Position numbers and translations under genes: made by a program. Positions 28,319 through 38,153 of a stretch of DNA of 64,000 nt are shown in pieces; positions within the stretch are counted from its first letter, which is position 1, and every line of letters begins with the position of its first letter. The stretch spans positions 186,001 through 250,000 of the forward strand of contig NZ_PZJN01000009.1 in assembly GCF_003206695.1 (NCBI RefSeq), given 5' to 3'. Source of the stretch: Salinicola halophyticus. GTDB taxonomy: Bacteria > Pseudomonadota > Gammaproteobacteria > Pseudomonadales > Halomonadaceae. The notes beneath the pieces were generated by a model. That model worked only from the letters and a program-made list of their open reading frames with translations, did no database searches and was not told the DNA's origin.

Positions 28319-30127
28319 TCAGGAATCGATCTGCCGTGTTCGATGCGCAAAATGCCGGGTGTTCTTGTACGGCATCTTCATGTACCCGGAAACGCCGAGC
28401 CCGTCGATCTGCGGCACCGCCGCCAGCAGCGTCTCCAGACAGGCACGGAACTCGGCCTCCTGGGCCGGATCGAGCAGGCGGTAGTAGCTGTGGATCTTCA
28501 GGTGGGTCGGCAGCGCCTCGAAGATGATCATCCCGGTGTGATGGATGGCATTGAGCCGCGACAGCGCCTCGATCATCACCGTCGGCAGGCGCAGGAACTC
28601 CTCGGGGTCCGGGCCGTCCTCGAAGTAGGAGTGTTCGCGGCTGGCGTCCTCCAGCTCCGGCGTCGGGCTGACCTCGTAGGGAATCGCGCAGGCCGCGTCG
28701 GGCACGAACGGCTGCGAGGCGTCGTCACGGTCGACGTGCAGGGTGCGCCGGGCGTTGAACAGGCACGCCTTGAACACGCCGTCGCGGCGGCGAATCGCCC
28801 GGGCCAAGGTGATCATGTTATTCACCGCCGCCACAAAAGCCGTTCGCAGCGAGGGTTCGTTGAGGCTCAAGGTGGTGTCGAACTCGACGCCGGCGTCGCT
28901 CCAGCGCACCGCCAGGCCACCCACCACCGGATACTTGCCCAGCCGCCCCACCGCCACCAGGAACGCCTTCTCGAGATCACCCATGCCCTGCATGAACTGC
29001 TTGTAGTAGCGGTCGAGCTGGACATCATTGATCGCGCTCAGGGTGTCATCGCGCGCTTCGTCCAGATGATGATCGTCACGCAGAAACGCCTTGCGCGAAC
29101 TGTAGATCACCGTCTCGATTTCCTGCTCCAGCGAGCGCACCCACACCGGCACCAGCGGACTTTCCGGCGCGGCCACCGGTTCGCTGATAAGGGTGCGGGC
29201 GATGCGCGGCATGTGCTGGAGAAAATAGTCCCCGGCCCGTCGGCGTAGTGCGGGGTGGTTGCTGAGCATGGCATCCAGTACCCGGGCGAACTCGATCGGT
29301 AAACCCAGCGAGGTTGCCGGGATCGTCTCATGACCGAAGCGGCTGGACTGTGCCGTCGCGAGCGCGTAGAGGGTCGCGGCGGCGCCCTGTTCGTCGAAAC
29401 GCGGCGAGGACAGCGCGCCGTTCAGCTGCTCCTCGCCGATGTAGTAGACGTCGCCCATGCGGGCGTTGGTGTGCTGAAGATCGGCGGACATCAGCGCCAT
29501 CACGTTACGCGACAGGAACTGCCCCTCGGCATCGAGCTGGGCGAAGACCGACGAGCCCCAGTCGATCAGCGCGACCTGCTCGGTCAGGGGGTCGAACATC
29601 AGATTGGAGGGTTTGATATCGCCGTGAACCACGAGCCGGCCCTCGGCGGATTCGCGGCGCAGCGCGCGCAGGATGTCGGCCAGTTGGGCGGCGATCCCGA
29701 TCACCAGCCGCGCCGTCAGTCGGCCCTGGCGTAGCGAAAACTCTTCCAGATTGATGCCCGGCGCACGCGCCATCACCAGCATCGCCTGATGTCGCAGGGT
29801 ACGGTAGGCGATCAGTTTGGGAACGCGCGGATGATCGACCTGTTCGAGCATGAACGCCTCCTCCTCGAGGCGTTCGTGGAACGACTGCGGCAGATTCTGG
29901 CGCGTGAACTTGAAGACGTGGCTGTCGCCGGCGCTATCGATACCCGCGAAGACGAAGCCATAGGCGCCCTTGCCGACCAGCTCGACCTCGCGATAGCCGA
30001 CCTGGGCAAGCTGGTGACGGCAGCGCTCGATCCATTCGCGCAGCTGGCGTGCCTGGCTCTGGCTGAGCAGATAGACCGACTGCTCCTCGGGAATGTAGAA
30101 CTGCTGCAGCTCCGTCGGCTCGGTCAT
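28319..30127 (-). CDS. Hanks-type protein kinase-like protein fused to an unknown C-terminal domain
   Basis: A 602-residue cytoplasmic protein. Residues about 45-300 are a eukaryotic-type kinase domain: glycine loop GKGAYGFVFAG (52-62), lysine in VFKF (73), catalytic loop VHGDIKPSNLMFD (H168, D170) with HGD in place of HRD, and DWG (189-191) in place of DFG. The key lysine and both aspartates are retained, so activity is plausible. Residues about 320-602 match no domain I recognise. The gene starts 17 bp after bkdB on the same strand and is probably co-transcribed with the branched-chain 2-oxoacid dehydrogenase. That suggests, without proof, a role in regulating the complex. Confidence 0.82.
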   Translation of the reverse strand: MTEPTELQQFYIPEEQSVYLLSQSQARQLREWIERCRHQLAQVGYREVELVGKGAYGFVFAGIDSAGDSHVFKFTRQNLPQSFHERLEEEAFMLEQVDHPRVPKLIAYRTLRHQAMLVMARAPGINLEEFSLRQGRLTARLVIGIAAQLADILRALRRESAEGRLVVHGDIKPSNLMFDPLTEQVALIDWGSSVFAQLDAEGQFLSRNVMALMSADLQHTNARMGDVYYIGEEQLNGALSSPRFDEQGAAATLYALATAQSSRFGHETIPATSLGLPIEFARVLDAMLSNHPALRRRAGDYFLQHMPRIARTLISEPVAAPESPLVPVWVRSLEQEIETVIYSSRKAFLRDDHHLDEARDDTLSAINDVQLDRYYKQFMQGMGDLEKAFLVAVGRLGKYPVVGGLAVRWSDAGVEFDTTLSLNEPSLRTAFVAAVNNMITLARAIRRRDGVFKACLFNARRTLHVDRDDASQPFVPDAACAIPYEVSPTPELEDASREHSYFEDGPDPEEFLRLPTVMIEALSRLNAIHHTGMIIFEALPTHLKIHSYYRLLDPAQEAEFRACLETLLAAVPQIDGLGVSGYMKMPYKNTRHFAHRTRQIDS

Positions 30128-30144
30128 GGGAGTCCGCTCCGCGC

Positions 30145-31506
30145 TCAGCGCAGCTCGGCCAGCATCGTCTCCGGCCCTTCCAGATAGCCCTTCCAGCGAT
30201 TGCAGAAGCGCGCCATGGTACCGCCATCCAGCACCCGATGATCGCCGGACCAGGTCACGGTCATGATCGCCCGAGAGACCACTGAACCATCTTCCGCGAA
30301 ACGCGGCAGCCGCTGGACTCGGCCGAGGGCGACGATCGCCACCTCCGGCGCGTTGATGATCGGCATGGCGTAGGTGCCGCCCAGCACGCCGATGTTGGAG
30401 ATGCTGATGGTGCCGCCCTTGAGATCGGCCGGTTCGACTCGCCCGTCACGGGCAGCGCGGGTCAGCCGCTCCACCTCGACGGCCACCTCGCGCAGGCTCA
30501 ATGTCTCGACGTGCTTGACGTTGGGCACCAGCAGTCCGCTGGCGCTGTCCACCGCCATGCCGATATGGCAGGCGGCCTGGTAATGAATGGCGTCGGCTGC
30601 CGGATTGAGCCGGCAGTTGAGTAGCGGAAATTCCGCCACGGCCAGCGCCAGCGACTTCATCAGCAACGGCATCAGCGTCAGCCGCTCGCCGCGGGCCTCG
30701 AAATCGCCCTTGAGCCGTTCCCGCAGCGCCAGCAGTTCGGTGACATCGAACTCCTCGCCGTAGGCGAAGTGCGGAATCGTCGACGCCGCCTCGCTCATCC
30801 GCCGGGCCATCACCGCGCGCACGCCACGCAGCGGCTCGACGCGCTCGCCGTTGGAGGCAGAATCGGCAGCCGTCGTGGTCTGATGATCCGACGTTGCGGC
30901 CGGCTCGCGGCGCTGTTCCTGCTGCTTTTCCTGTTGCTGCCGAAACGCCAGCACGTCTTCCTTGAGCACCCGGCCATCCTTGCCGCTGCCGGGAATCTCC
31001 TCGAGGCGCACGCCGAGCTCGCGCACGCGACGGCGTACGGCCGGGCTGGCCGGAATGCGTCGGCGGCCAGACGATGGAGCGTCGACCGCCGACAGCGATC
31101 CCCCGGAAGTCTCGTCTTCTTGGGTCGCGGTGGTTTCACGTGGAACAGCGTCGACTGCAGCTGGGACCGATGCTGGAGCTGACGCCGCGGCAGCCTCGGC
31201 TGAATCGCGACTCTCGTCGCTGGCCTGCGGCACGTAGGCGAACAGCGGCGAATGCACCCGGGCGATCTCGTCGAGCTGGCAGTAGTAGCGCACCATCCGC
31301 CCCGCTTCCGGCGCAGTGATCTCCATTACCGCCTTGTCGGTGCTGACTTCGACCACCGGCTGATCCTCGGCGATCTCCTCGCCCTCTTCCACGCGCCACG
31401 CCACCACCTCGCATTCGACGATGCCCTCGCCCAGATCGGGCAGAATGAAATCCTTCGTCGCCGGTACGTTCCCGGCCTCGGTGTCGGGCAATCGAAAATC
31501 GCTCAT
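30145..31506 (-). CDS. bkdB: branched-chain 2-oxoacid dehydrogenase E2 (lipoyl acyltransferase)
   Basis: A 453-residue E2 subunit. An N-terminal lipoyl domain carries the lipoylated lysine in STDKAVMEI. A Pro/Ala/Thr-rich linker, a peripheral-subunit-binding domain (ASPAVRRRVRELGVRLEEI) and a second linker lead to the catalytic acyltransferase domain with the active-site segment GDHRVLDGGTMARF. It transfers the acyl group from leucine, valine or isoleucine-derived oxoacids to CoA. The E1-beta stop lies 9 bp upstream and the kinase gene begins 17 bp downstream. No E3 (lpd) gene is in this cluster, so E3 must be encoded elsewhere. Confidence 0.93.
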   Translation of the reverse strand: MSDFRLPDTEAGNVPATKDFILPDLGEGIVECEVVAWRVEEGEEIAEDQPVVEVSTDKAVMEITAPEAGRMVRYYCQLDEIARVHSPLFAYVPQASDESRDSAEAAAASAPASVPAAVDAVPRETTATQEDETSGGSLSAVDAPSSGRRRIPASPAVRRRVRELGVRLEEIPGSGKDGRVLKEDVLAFRQQQEKQQEQRREPAATSDHQTTTAADSASNGERVEPLRGVRAVMARRMSEAASTIPHFAYGEEFDVTELLALRERLKGDFEARGERLTLMPLLMKSLALAVAEFPLLNCRLNPAADAIHYQAACHIGMAVDSASGLLVPNVKHVETLSLREVAVEVERLTRAARDGRVEPADLKGGTISISNIGVLGGTYAMPIINAPEVAIVALGRVQRLPRFAEDGSVVSRAIMTVTWSGDHRVLDGGTMARFCNRWKGYLEGPETMLAELR

Positions 31507-31515
31507 CTCACCCTC

Positions 31516-32493
31516 CTAGAAATCCATCGTGCGGTGGATGGCATCGAGCACCTTCAATGGCCCCGGCATGTACTCCTTCTCGAGCGTCAGCGGGAACGGC
31601 GTGTCGAGCCCGGTCACCCGTTCGATCGGCGACTCCAGATAGAGGAAGCAGCGGCTCTGGATCGTCGCCGCGATTTCGCTGGCGAAGCCCCCGGTCAGCG
31701 GCGCCTCGTGACTGACGATCAAGCGCCCGGTCTTGAGCACGGACTGCACCACGGTCTCGATATCCCACGGCACGATCGTGCGCAGATCGATCAGCTCGCA
31801 GGAGACGCCCTCCTTCTCGGCCATCTCGGCGGCCTGTTCGATCACTTCCATCTGCGCACCCCAGGCCAGCAGCGTGATGTCGTTGCCTTCCTTGATCACC
31901 TCCGCCTGACGCAGCGGCAGCTCGTAGTCCTCGTCCGGCACCTCACCCACCGAAGCGCGATAGAGCCGCTTGGGCTCGAAGAAGATCACCGGATCCGGCG
32001 AGCGGATCGAGGCCAGCAACAGCCCCTTGGCCTGGTGTGGATTGCGCGGCACTACCACCGTCAGTCCCGGCGTATGCGCGAAATAGGCCTCCGGCGACTG
32101 GGAGTGATAGTGGCCGCCGGCGATGCCGCCGCCGTAGGGCGCCCGAACGGTGAGGCCGCCCACATCGAACAGGTTGCCGGAGCGGTAGCGGAACTTGGCG
32201 GTCTCGTTCACCAGCTGATCGAACGCCGGATAGATGTAGTCGGCGAACTGGATCTCGGCGACCGGCACCGAGCCCTGCGCGGCCAGGCCGTTGGCGAAGC
32301 CGATGATGCCCTGCTCCACCAGCGGCGTGTTGAAGCAGCGAGCGCGGCCGTATTTCTCCTGCAGATGGCTGGTGGCGCGGAACACGCCGCCGAAAATACC
32401 CACGTCCTCGCCGAAGCAGAGCACGCGCTCATCGGCCGCCATGGCGGTATCCAGCGCGTTGTTGACCGCCTGGAGCAGATTCATTCGGCTCAT
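31516..32493 (-). CDS. bkdA2: branched-chain 2-oxoacid dehydrogenase E1 beta subunit
   Basis: A 325-residue E1-beta. The N-terminus [20 protein letters not shown] and [15 protein letters not shown] are typical of BkdA2, with [19 protein letters not shown] in the C-terminal part. It forms the E1 heterotetramer with BkdA1, which decarboxylates branched-chain 2-oxoacids. The ATG at 32493 overlaps the bkdA1 stop by 4 nt (ATGA), implying translational coupling. Upstream extension of the frame lies inside bkdA1 and is not used. Confidence 0.95.
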   Translation of the reverse strand: MSRMNLLQAVNNALDTAMAADERVLCFGEDVGIFGGVFRATSHLQEKYGRARCFNTPLVEQGIIGFANGLAAQGSVPVAEIQFADYIYPAFDQLVNETAKFRYRSGNLFDVGGLTVRAPYGGGIAGGHYHSQSPEAYFAHTPGLTVVVPRNPHQAKGLLLASIRSPDPVIFFEPKRLYRASVGEVPDEDYELPLRQAEVIKEGNDITLLAWGAQMEVIEQAAEMAEKEGVSCELIDLRTIVPWDIETVVQSVLKTGRLIVSHEAPLTGGFASEIAATIQSRCFLYLESPIERVTGLDTPFPLTLEKEYMPGPLKVLDAIHRTMDF

Positions 32494-33698
32494 GCTCGGC
32501 CCTCCGTCGCGCTGTCGTCGTCCAGCCACGGCGCACTCTTGGGATAGGTCTCGGGATGACGGCGAATATGCGCTTCCAGCGCCTCGAACTGCTCGCGCAA
32601 TAGCGGTGGTGTCTCGGCATAGACGTCGCTGACCAGCGTCTCGAGTGCCGGCGGGCGACGTTTCTCGGCCTGCTTCATGCCGTCCAGCACCTCGCGGCGC
32701 AGCGACTCGGTCAGTTCGCGTTCCTCGTCCTCGTTCCACCAGCCATGCTCGATCAGCCAGCGCTGCATACGGCGCAGCGGGTCCTTCTTGTGCCACGCTT
32801 CCTCTTCCTTCTTGCTGCGATAGCCGGAAGGATCGTCGGAGGAGGAGTGAGCCGCCAGGCGGTAGGTCATTGCCTCGATCAATACCGGTTCGTTTTGCTC
32901 CACCGCCAGCCGGCGCGCTTCGCGAGTGGCCTCGTACATCGCCAGGATGTCGTTGCCGTCGACCCGGATCGACTGCATGCGATAGCCGAAGGCACGGGCC
33001 GCGATACCGTCGCCGGCGAACTGCTCGGCGACCGGCGTGGAGATGGCATAGCCGTTGTTGCGACACAGGAAGATCACCGGGACCTTGTGAACCGATGCCA
33101 TGTTGAGCGCGGCATGAAAATCCCCTTCCGAGGCCGCGCCTTCGCCGAAGATGGTCAACGTGCAGTTGCCCTTGCCGGCCAGTTTCTGGCCATAGGCGTA
33201 GCCTGTGGCCTGGGGAATCTGGGTCGCCAGCGGGGAGGAAATCGTCAGGTAGTAGAGATCTCGCGAACCGTAGTGAATCGGCATCTGACGACCATGGGCG
33301 GGGTCGCGCTCGTTGCCGAACAGCTGATCCATGAACTCGTCGGTGGTGAAGCCGCGGTAGGCCAGCGCCCCCTGCTCACGGTACTGCGCCATGATCATGT
33401 CGGCATCGTCCAGCGCCGCGGTGCTGCCGATCACCGCCGCTTCCTCGCCGGTGCACTGCATGTAGAAGCTGAGCCGCCCCTGCCGCTGGGCCGCTAGCAT
33501 GCGTTCATCGAGCACGCGGGTGTAGAGCATCGCGCGATAGATGCGCCGTGCCGTCGGCTCGTCGAGGGAGCTCGGCCCGGCATCGGCGTAGACGGTGCCA
33601 TCGGGTTTGAGCTGGGTAAAAACGGGGATCTGGATGTCGTCGCCGTTGGCGAAAATCGGTTTGTGCACCGGCTTCACCGTGGTTTGGTTCTTCTTCAT
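32490..33698 (-). CDS. bkdA1: branched-chain 2-oxoacid dehydrogenase E1 alpha subunit
   Basis: A 402-residue thiamine-diphosphate E1-alpha. Visible landmarks are [17 protein letters not shown], the ThDP-binding [19 protein letters not shown] and [15 protein letters not shown], and the region [20 protein letters not shown], which holds the serines phosphorylated in the mammalian enzyme. AGGAAG lies about 7 nt before the ATG at 33698. It is the first gene of the bkdA1-bkdA2-bkdB-kinase operon and is divergent from the valine-pathway operon across a 439-bp region with LiuR-like palindromes. Confidence 0.95.
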   Translation of the reverse strand: MKKNQTTVKPVHKPIFANGDDIQIPVFTQLKPDGTVYADAGPSSLDEPTARRIYRAMLYTRVLDERMLAAQRQGRLSFYMQCTGEEAAVIGSTAALDDADMIMAQYREQGALAYRGFTTDEFMDQLFGNERDPAHGRQMPIHYGSRDLYYLTISSPLATQIPQATGYAYGQKLAGKGNCTLTIFGEGAASEGDFHAALNMASVHKVPVIFLCRNNGYAISTPVAEQFAGDGIAARAFGYRMQSIRVDGNDILAMYEATREARRLAVEQNEPVLIEAMTYRLAAHSSSDDPSGYRSKKEEEAWHKKDPLRRMQRWLIEHGWWNEDEERELTESLRREVLDGMKQAEKRRPPALETLVSDVYAETPPLLREQFEALEAHIRRHPETYPKSAPWLDDDSATEGRA

Positions 33699-33745
33699 CT
33701 GATGCTTCCTGAGAGAATGTTTACAACAGGGCTGCACGCGGCAAT

Positions 33746-33761
33746 ACGGCGTTAACGTTAA
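33746..33761. promoter_or_regulatory. degenerate LiuR-like operator near bkdA1
   Basis: ACGGCGTTAACGTTAA shares the CGTTAACG centre and right arm with the perfect palindrome at 42554-42569. It lies about 50 bp upstream of the bkdA1 ATG. Confidence 0.45.
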
Positions 33762-33963
33762 AATTGGCCTCAAATACCCATTTACCCGTCTGTAAACTTC
33801 GTTTTTCGTCCAATTTTGCCTTGTCTTGCCTTTGCTCGCCTGTGTTGTAACCCTCCTCTGAGATCGATGACCGATATAAGAGCCGCCTCGTGAGCCGCTC
33901 TTTCCACATGAGTCCGACAAGTCGGAGAGCAACCGATTTCGGCGGTTGCTTCAACATGTGACC

Positions 33964-33979
33964 TTGACGTTAATGTCAA
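33964..33979. promoter_or_regulatory. LiuR-like operator in the divergent region
   Basis: TTGACGTTAATGTCAA differs by one base from the perfect palindrome upstream of liuA. It lies 158 bp upstream of the acyl-CoA dehydrogenase ATG and could serve either divergent operon. Confidence 0.7.
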
Positions 33980-34137
33980 CTTGTCGCCATCAGACCTTGG
34001 TCTTTGAGCATTAGGTCCAATTGTGGCAGCGCGGAAGGCATCGCTAGAACTGGACGATGGTACGTGCCGCATGCCCACAAGGCGTGGCACGTCAAAAGCC
34101 TTTATCGAAACCCCTCAGCGATGGAAATCCCTTCGTC

Positions 34138-35316
34138 ATGAATTTCGAACTCGACGACGATCAGTTGGCCTACCGGGAAGCGGCTCGCCGGTTTTCCCGA
34201 CGCGAACTGGCGCCCAACGCCGCCGAATGGGACGCCAACGGCGTCTTCCCCGTGGACACGTTTCGCCGCGCCGGTGAGATGGGCTTCTGCGGGCTCTATA
34301 TTCCCGAGGCGCACGGTGGCCTGGGGCTGAGCCGACTCGATGCCACGCTGATCATCGAGGAGCTGGCCAAAGGCTGCACCACCACCACCGCCTTCCTGAC
34401 CATCCACAATATGGTCAACGGGATTCTCTCCCGCTACGCCACGGATGCGGTGCGCGAGGCCTGGCTGCCGGCGATGATCACGGGTGAAAAGCTGGGCTCC
34501 TACTGCCTGACCGAACCGGGCGCCGGCTCCGACGCGGCGGCGCTGCGAACCCGCGCCCGTCGTGATGGCGACAGCGATCAAGACGGCTACGTCATCGATG
34601 GCAGCAAGATGTTCATCTCCGGCGCCGGCAGTACCCATCTGCTGGTGGTCATGGCGCGTACCGGCGAGCCGGACAGCGGCGCCGACGGGATTTCCGCTTT
34701 CGCGGTACCGGCGGACAGCCCCGGCATCGAGTACGGCAAGCACGAGGAGAAGATGGGCTGGCGCAGCCAACCGACCCGGGCGATCAGCTTCGACGGCGTG
34801 CGCGTGCCGGCAGACCATCGCCTGGGGGAAGAAGGCGAAGGCTTCCGGATCGCCATGCAGGCGCTGGACGGTGGGCGCATCAATATCGCTACCTGCTCCG
34901 TAGCCACGGCTCAGGCCGCGCTGGAAACCGCGCACCGCTATCTGGAAACGCGCGAACAGTTCGGCAAGCCGCTGGCCAGTTTCCAGGCGCTGCAGTTCAA
35001 GCTCGCCGACATGGCCACGCAGCTGGTCGCGGCGCGCCAGATGGTGCGGCTGGCAGCCAGCAAGCTGGATCGCAACGACCCCGATGCCGCGCTCTACTGC
35101 GCCATGGCCAAGCGCTTCGCCACCGACGAAGGCTTCACGATCTGCAACGACGCGCTGCAGCTTCACGGCGGCTACGGCTATTTGCGCGACTACCCGCTGG
35201 AACGCCACGTTCGCGACTGCCGGGTCCATCAGATACTCGAGGGCACCAACGAGATCATGAGGCTGGTGGTGGCCCGCCGGCTGCTCGCCAAGGACGACCT
35301 GGAGAACCTGTCATGA
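34138..35316 (+). CDS. acyl-CoA dehydrogenase, isobutyryl-CoA dehydrogenase-like
   Basis: A 392-residue FAD-dependent acyl-CoA dehydrogenase. The N-terminus MNFELDDDQLAYREAARRF, the FAD-contact stretch YCLTEPGAGSDAAALRT and the C-terminal catalytic segment HQILEGTNEIMRLVVARRLL resemble isobutyryl-CoA dehydrogenase (ACAD8) of valine breakdown. The following hydratase and 3-hydroxyisobutyryl-CoA hydrolase support that substrate; 2-methylbutyryl-CoA is also possible. The ATG at 34138 gives the normal family length. Its stop overlaps the next start by 4 nt. Confidence 0.93.
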   Translation: MNFELDDDQLAYREAARRFSRRELAPNAAEWDANGVFPVDTFRRAGEMGFCGLYIPEAHGGLGLSRLDATLIIEELAKGCTTTTAFLTIHNMVNGILSRYATDAVREAWLPAMITGEKLGSYCLTEPGAGSDAAALRTRARRDGDSDQDGYVIDGSKMFISGAGSTHLLVVMARTGEPDSGADGISAFAVPADSPGIEYGKHEEKMGWRSQPTRAISFDGVRVPADHRLGEEGEGFRIAMQALDGGRINIATCSVATAQAALETAHRYLETREQFGKPLASFQALQFKLADMATQLVAARQMVRLAASKLDRNDPDAALYCAMAKRFATDEGFTICNDALQLHGGYGYLRDYPLERHVRDCRVHQILEGTNEIMRLVVARRLLAKDDLENLS

Positions 35317-36176
35317 CGACCGATCATGAGCCCTCATCTCACAACGACGCCAAACAAACCGGTCTGCGTCTGGAACGTCGCGGCGCGGTGGCGCTGATCA
35401 TCATCGACAATCCGCCCGCCAATACCTGGCACGAGGTCTCGCTGACGGCGCTGGAACAGCACATCGACGCGCTCAACGCCGACCCCGAGATCCAAGCACT
35501 GGTGATCGTCGGCGCGGGAGAGAAGTTCTTTTCCGCCGGGGCCGATCTCAAGCGCTTCAGCGAGGGCGGCAAGCCCGCCGCGCTGAAGATGGCGACCCGC
35601 TTCGGCCGGGCATTCGAGGCGCTGGGCGCCTATCGGGGCGTCAGCATCGCCGCGATCAACGGCTACGCCATGGGCGGCGGACTCGAATGCGCGCTGGCCT
35701 GCGATATTCGGGTCATTGAACGCCAGGCACAGCTGGCGCTGCCCGAGGCCAGGGTGGGGCTTTTGCCCTGCGCCGGCGGCACCCAGCATCTGCCGTGGCT
35801 GGTGGGCGAAGGCTGGGCCAAGCGCATGATCCTGTGCGGCGAGCGCATCGATGCCGAACGCGCGCTCGCCATCGGTCTGGTGGAAGAAGTCGTCGATACC
35901 GGCGCCGCGCTGGAAGCCGCGCTCGCCTTGGCCGCCACCAGCACGCAGCAGAGCCCGGAGGCGCTGGCACGCTGCAAGCGGCTGATCATGAATGCCCGCC
36001 ACCAGGATCTGCCCAGCGGCTACCGGATGGAGCGTGAACTGTTCCTGGAGCTGTTCGACACCGACGCGCCCACCGAGGGCATCGGCGCCTTCCTCGACAA
36101 GCGCGAGCCCCGCTGGAGACTCGAATCCGGGGCGAGCGAGCACGAAACATCGAGATCGGGCGGAAATGAGTCATGA
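35313..36176 (+). CDS. enoyl-CoA hydratase/isomerase family protein
   Basis: A 287-residue crotonase-fold enzyme. The oxyanion-hole segments are FFSAGADLKRFSE and NGYAMGGGLECALACDIRV, with LPEARVGLLPCAGGTQ carrying a catalytic glutamate. It should hydrate methacrylyl-CoA or tiglyl-CoA in valine/isoleucine breakdown. ATGA overlaps link it to the preceding dehydrogenase and the following hydrolase. The C-terminal 15 or so residues (SGASEHETSRSGGNES) are a non-conserved tail. Confidence 0.92.
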   Translation: MTTDHEPSSHNDAKQTGLRLERRGAVALIIIDNPPANTWHEVSLTALEQHIDALNADPEIQALVIVGAGEKFFSAGADLKRFSEGGKPAALKMATRFGRAFEALGAYRGVSIAAINGYAMGGGLECALACDIRVIERQAQLALPEARVGLLPCAGGTQHLPWLVGEGWAKRMILCGERIDAERALAIGLVEEVVDTGAALEAALALAATSTQQSPEALARCKRLIMNARHQDLPSGYRMERELFLELFDTDAPTEGIGAFLDKREPRWRLESGASEHETSRSGGNES

Positions 36177-37351
36177 GCGACCCGATCCGATTCGATGCTC
36201 TCCATTTGGAGACCTTGGATACCGCCGACGGCCACCGCATCGGCCGGGTGACGCTCGACGCGCCCAGAAGCCTCAATGCGCTGACGCTGGAGATGATCGA
36301 TGCCCTGCAGTCACAGCTCGATGCCTGGGCGACGGATGACGCTATCGCAGCCGTGTGGCTGGAGGGCGCCGGCGACAAGGCCTTCTGCGCCGGCGGCGAT
36401 GTGGTCGCGCTGCATCGTGCCATTGTCGCGGGCGAGACCGATCATGACCCGGCGGCGGCCCAAGGCTTCATCGCACGCTATTTCAGCCACGAATATCGAC
36501 TCGATCATACCCTTCACGGCTACCCCAAACCCGTCATCGCCTGGGGCGACGGCATCGTCATGGGCGGCGGTATCGGGCTGTTCGTCGGCGCTTCTCACCG
36601 AGTCGTCACACCGCGCTCGATGCTGGCGATGCCGGAGATCACCATCGGACTCTATCCGGACGTCGGCGCCAGCTGGTTTCTGAATCACTGCCCCGGGCGC
36701 AGCGGCCTGTTCCTGGGCCTGACCGGCGCCCGACTCAACGCCAGCGATACGCTGTTCGTCGGCCTGGCCGACCGCCTGATCGACGACACGCGCCGAGAGG
36801 CCGTAATCGAGGATCTGCGCCAGGCCGACTGGCACGAGCCCGTTCGCGCCGTGGGCCGCGTTCTGCGGCAACACGCCGATGCCAGTCGCGAACGAGCGCC
36901 GCAGCCCGAGGTACAGCCGCGGCTCGACATACTCGACGCGCTCACCGATGCCGATGACGATGAAACGCTGATTCGCCAGGTCATCGATGCCGCCAGCGAC
37001 GACGACCCGTGGATCGCTCGGGCGGCGAAGAATCTGGCCGCCGGGTCGCCGCTCTCGGCCCGACTGATCCTGCGTCAGCTGGCCCGCTGCCGACAGCTAT
37101 CGCTGGCCGAGGTGCTCCGCGAGGAGCTGAATCTCTCGCTCGCCTGCGCCGCCCGGGGGGATCTCGCCGAAGGCGTCAGAGCGCTATTGATCGACAAGGA
37201 CAGGAATCCCCGATGGCAGCACGTGCACGGCGAAGTACCCGACGCCGATATCCGGGCCTGCTTCGTTTCCCCGTGGGATCGCGATAGCCATCCACTGCGC
37301 GATCTCGTCGATCGGCCAGCCGAGAAGGAACCGACTCATGCAACTGGCTGA
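36173..37351 (+). CDS. 3-hydroxyisobutyryl-CoA hydrolase
   Basis: A 392-residue crotonase-superfamily hydrolase of HIBCH type, longer than hydratases. Diagnostic parts are FCAGGDVVALHRAI, GDGIVMGGGIGLFVGASHRV, AMPEITIGLYPDVGASWFLN and the C-terminal helical region of the family. It releases free 3-hydroxyisobutyrate from its CoA ester, which commits this operon to valine. 3-hydroxyisobutyrate dehydrogenase (mmsB) and mmsA are not adjacent. It overlaps both neighbours (4 nt upstream, 14 nt downstream). Confidence 0.94.
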   Translation: MSDPIRFDALHLETLDTADGHRIGRVTLDAPRSLNALTLEMIDALQSQLDAWATDDAIAAVWLEGAGDKAFCAGGDVVALHRAIVAGETDHDPAAAQGFIARYFSHEYRLDHTLHGYPKPVIAWGDGIVMGGGIGLFVGASHRVVTPRSMLAMPEITIGLYPDVGASWFLNHCPGRSGLFLGLTGARLNASDTLFVGLADRLIDDTRREAVIEDLRQADWHEPVRAVGRVLRQHADASRERAPQPEVQPRLDILDALTDADDDETLIRQVIDAASDDDPWIARAAKNLAAGSPLSARLILRQLARCRQLSLAEVLREELNLSLACAARGDLAEGVRALLIDKDRNPRWQHVHGEVPDADIRACFVSPWDRDSHPLRDLVDRPAEKEPTHATG

Positions 37352-38126
37352 ACGCACTTTCCTTGTCACCGGCGGCGGCTCCGGGCTGGGCGCCGCCACG
37401 GCAAGGATGTTGATCGAGGCTGGCGCCTACGTGGCGCTGGTCGATCAGGACATCGAAGCGGCCCGCAGCCAGGTGGAAACGCTCGGCAAGACGGCACTGG
37501 CGCTGCAGGCCGACGTGACCCGCGAAGCCGACGGCGAACGAGCGATCGCCGACACGCTCGAGCGCTTCGGCGCTCTCCACGGCCTGATCAACTGCGCCGG
37601 CATCGCGCCGGCGGAGAAGATCCACGGCAAGCGCGGCGTCCACGGCCTCGACAGCTTCCGCCGCGCCATCGATATCAACCTGATCGGCACCTTCAACATG
37701 CTGCGTCTGGCGGTAGCCGCGATGCAGGAAAATCCCGCCGAAGACGATGCCTCATCGGGTGAGGAAGACGGCGAACGCGGCGTAGTGATCAATACGGCCT
37801 CGGTAGCCGCGTTCGAAGGCCAGATCGGCCAGGCGGCCTACGCCGCCTCCAAGGCTGGCGTGGTCGGGCTGACTTTGCCCGCCGCCCGCGAACTGGCGGG
37901 GTCCGGTATTCGCGTCATGGCGATCGCCCCCGGCATCTTCGATACCGCGATGATGCAGGGCATGCCTGCCGAGGTCCGCGACGGCCTCAACGCCAAGGTG
38001 CCGTTTCCCAGGCGGATGGGCCACGCCGAGGAGTACGCCTCGCTGGTGCGCCAGATCCTCGAGAACCGGTATCTCAACGGGGAGGTGATTCGGCTCGACG
38101 GCGGCATTCGAATGAATGCCAATTGA
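37338..38126 (+). CDS. short-chain dehydrogenase, 3-hydroxy-2-methylbutyryl-CoA dehydrogenase-like
   Basis: A 262-residue classical SDR. The nucleotide-binding motif VTGGGSGLGAATA is at the N-terminus, NCAGIAPA near 90 and the catalytic YAASKAG near 170. Length and motifs resemble the 17-beta-HSD10-type enzyme of isoleucine degradation. It starts 14 nt inside the preceding hydrolase gene, so translational coupling is likely. A thiolase follows after 27 bp, matching the last two steps of isoleucine side-chain oxidation. Confidence 0.92.
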   Translation: MQLAERTFLVTGGGSGLGAATARMLIEAGAYVALVDQDIEAARSQVETLGKTALALQADVTREADGERAIADTLERFGALHGLINCAGIAPAEKIHGKRGVHGLDSFRRAIDINLIGTFNMLRLAVAAMQENPAEDDASSGEEDGERGVVINTASVAAFEGQIGQAAYAASKAGVVGLTLPAARELAGSGIRVMAIAPGIFDTAMMQGMPAEVRDGLNAKVPFPRRMGHAEEYASLVRQILENRYLNGEVIRLDGGIRMNAN

Positions 38127-38153
38127 TGCCACGAACTTACAGAGAGAAACGCG

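Larger units (their letters stand above)
33699..34137. other. 439-bp divergent control region between bkd and acyl-CoA dehydrogenase operons
   Basis: Holds promoters for both directions. Two palindromes of TTGACGTTAACGTCAA type lie at 33746-33761 and 33964-33979, one near each start. The stretch 33700-34010 is AT-richer than the flanks. An imperfect inverted repeat with AGAGCCGC-like arms lies near 33880-33903. No gene is apparent. Confidence 0.75.
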
